From Microcoleaceae cyanobacterium UBA11344 (GTDB lineage: Bacteria > Cyanobacteriota > Cyanobacteriia > Cyanobacteriales > Microcoleaceae), in NCBI GenBank assembly GCA_003483675.1, contig DMYK01000488.1, positions 885-6,507 of the forward strand: 5,623 nt of DNA. Direction: 5' to 3'. Below the pieces are notes generated by a model. That model was not told where the DNA came from and ran no database searches. It saw nothing but the letters and a program-made list of their open reading frames with translations. Position 1 is the first letter of the stretch. Each line of letters begins with the position of its first letter. Position numbers and translations under genes: made by a program. Of the stretch, positions 4,098-5,623 are shown one piece after another.

Positions 4098-5623
4098 ATG
4101 AATACGCTCTCCTCGTTGATGCGGCAGATAGAGCAGCTAGGGCCTGCGCGCTCGCTGCGGCAACACATTACTAAGATACACAATCGTGGCATGAAAGCAG
4201 ATCTCGATCGCCCTGGTGGGAGTCTCCTGAACGGTTGGCTGCGCTCGACCTCCGCTCGACTTGATAGTTTTACTCCTTCTCAAAGTAAAACTTCCAAATC
4301 GTTCAAAAATCCAGCTCGTTCCCCCCTATTGCTGCTGATAGCAGTAGTTTCCCTGAGCAGCACTCTTGGGCACCGCTTCTATAACCAGCCGAAACTGGAT
4401 GTGGGAACCTTATCTCCTCAAACGATTAAGGCACCACGGACGGCAAGCATTGCGGATTACAAAACGACAGAAGAGCAGCGGACAAATGCGCGGATAGGGG
4501 CTGTAGCGATCTTGAGGCTCGATCCGGCGGTCGATCGCCAAATTTATCAAGAATTGCAACTATTTTTGCAACAGGGCAACGAAATGCGCTCTGCTGCGGG
4601 ATCGTTTCCGTTGGTGTCCACTTCGATCCTCTCAACGGCGGTTCAGCTTTACCTGCGGGGCTGTGCGGAGTGGGAGTGGCGATCGATTTGGGCGCAAGTA
4701 GGTGACGACGGTGCAACTTCTGGGCGGTTGAGTTGGGAGTCGCCGGGAACTCGTGCACAGACGGCGATCGGACAGGGCATGGCGCTGTCCCTACGATCGG
4801 ATGCTGTGGCTCAACTGCAAGCTTACAGTCGATCGGTCACTGCATCAGAATTCAAAAGCCTGACAGACAGTATCGACTTAGCTCGCAGGCGCTATCTCCA
4901 TACTTTGGATGCTATGGCCAAACAATCAGTTTCCGAGTACGGACTAATTTACGATACTTCGCTGTTTGATTTGTCTGATGCAGCTTGGGAAGAAACCCAA
5001 ACGGGTATCAGTTTGGCGGCAAAAAGGATGCTGGCTCAAGGTATCCCCCAGGGGTTGCCGAAAGAGGTTTTGAAGGAAGCGGCGAGACTGCAAGTCAGGG
5101 ATGGAGTGCCTTCTGTTTCCCAAGCTTTGGCGGTAGAGGCTTTAACGGCGATTTTGCAGCCAAATCTGGTTAGAGATCCAGAGGGAACCAAACAGCTAGC
5201 TGAATTGGCTGCGCAAAAGGTGAAACCGGTGACGATCGTCGTGGAGCAAGGCGAGACAATTGTGTCAGAAGGAGAGATCATTTCTGGGCAAGATTTCGTG
5301 TTGCTGGATTATTTTGGTTTAAGCAGGCGGGGAGTGAATTGGCTGGGGCTGGCGGGGTTTGTGTGCTTAGTCGGTGGGGCCATTGCGATCGTACTGCTGG
5401 TAGAGAGGCATTACCGCTTGCGCCGGAGAGATCATTTGCTGCTGTTGTTGTTGACTTTGAGCGCGCCGGTGCTGGTGAGTTTGGGGCTGCCTTGGACGAG
5501 TTTGCCTGCGATCGGCATATTAGTCGGTGGCTTCTACGGTTCGGCGGTGGGAGTGACTGTGGTGGGGCTGCTGTCGGTGGTGCTACCCATTGGCTTGGAG
5601 ATTGACTTGATCCATTTGGTGGC
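4098..5623 (+). CDS. 7TM-HD (PgpH-type) membrane protein, N-terminal part, 3'-partial
   Basis: The frame is open to the window edge (508 codons plus 2 bases). Domains: a cytosolic, weakly conserved N-terminus (1-72); membrane segment 1 (76-90, PLLLLIAVVSLSSTL); a long extracytoplasmic 7TMR-HDED region (about 92-408) that starts with HRFYNQPKLDVGTLSPQTIK and ends with VKPVTIVVEQGETIVSEGEI then ISGQDFVLLDYFGL, both characteristic; and then membrane segments at about 414-436, 446-465 and 468-500. The remaining membrane segments and the C-terminal HD phosphohydrolase domain lie beyond 5623. Known family role: PgpH-like proteins hydrolyse cyclic di-AMP to pApA at the inner membrane, linking an outside-facing sensor to second-messenger level; for this protein that is inferred. 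The start at 4098 is the earliest possible, since TAG sits immediately before it, but no ribosome binding site is visible and the mobile element's T tract touches it. In-frame ATGs at 4119 and 4191 are alternatives that keep all conserved parts. Confidence 0.88.
   Translation, partial: MNTLSSLMRQIEQLGPARSLRQHITKIHNRGMKADLDRPGGSLLNGWLRSTSARLDSFTPSQSKTSKSFKNPARSPLLLLIAVVSLSSTLGHRFYNQPKLDVGTLSPQTIKAPRTASIADYKTTEEQRTNARIGAVAILRLDPAVDRQIYQELQLFLQQGNEMRSAAGSFPLVSTSILSTAVQLYLRGCAEWEWRSIWAQVGDDGATSGRLSWESPGTRAQTAIGQGMALSLRSDAVAQLQAYSRSVTASEFKSLTDSIDLARRRYLHTLDAMAKQSVSEYGLIYDTSLFDLSDAAWEETQTGISLAAKRMLAQGIPQGLPKEVLKEAARLQVRDGVPSVSQALAVEALTAILQPNLVRDPEGTKQLAELAAQKVKPVTIVVEQGETIVSEGEIISGQDFVLLDYFGLSRRGVNWLGLAGFVCLVGGAIAIVLLVERHYRLRRRDHLLLLLLTLSAPVLVSLGLPWTSLPAIGILVGGFYGSAVGVTVVGLLSVVLPIGLEIDLIHLV

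Noticed and set aside
4733..5605. Several plus- and minus-strand frames overlapping the 7TM-HD gene
   Set aside because: The frame from 4098 is continuous to the window end and carries the characteristic 7TM-HD domains; the others are shadows in alternate frames.

Overview
The window looks like chromosomal DNA of a filamentous, non-picoplanktonic cyanobacterium (inference: Oscillatoriales-type such as Microcoleus, Oscillatoria or Phormidium). The reasons are three perfect HIP1 octamers (GCGATCGC) inside genes, many partial HIP1 cores (CGATCG), 7-nt tandem repeats in nearly every intergenic gap, and gene products that read as cyanobacterial versions of their families. All genes point rightwards (+ strand).

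Layout: (1) 1-945, the 3' two-thirds of a CinA-type protein, cut by the window edge. (2) 946-1266, a 321-nt gap with a short 7-nt repeat, a weak terminator-like hairpin and a possible promoter with a long leader. (3) 1267-1404, a 45-codon gene with a good ribosome binding site, followed by a terminator-like hairpin at 1430-1481. (4) 1503-1943, aroQ, type II 3-dehydroquinate dehydratase, with a TTG start. (5) 1944-2382, a 439-nt gap made largely of a perfect 31-nt hairpin and several arrays of 7-nt units; the last array of 11 units ends one base before the next start codon. (6) 2383-3588, an ADP-ribosylglycohydrolase-fold protein that seems to lack the family's metal-binding acidic residues. 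(7) 3589-4097, a 509-nt gap that is mostly one small element bounded by imperfect inverted ends, each containing a hairpin. Its left half folds like the HEARO / omega RNA that partners IscB nucleases, but no IscB gene is present. (8) 4098 to the window end, the N-terminal 508 codons of a 7TM-HD (PgpH-type) membrane protein, predicted to be a cyclic-di-AMP phosphodiesterase whose HD domain lies outside the window.

The protein genes do not form an obvious pathway. CinA (NAD/pyridine nucleotide repair) and AroQ (shikimate pathway) are housekeeping; the glycohydrolase-like protein is of unknown role; the 7TM-HD protein is a second-messenger hydrolase. Wide gaps and hairpins between genes suggest separate transcription units rather than one operon. 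The most interesting part is 3628-4089: a probable orphan, non-autonomous IscB-family element whose guide RNA scaffold seems intact and whose right end lies directly against the start codon of the 7TM-HD gene. No database search was possible; family calls rest on recognised motifs and hand-checked base pairing.
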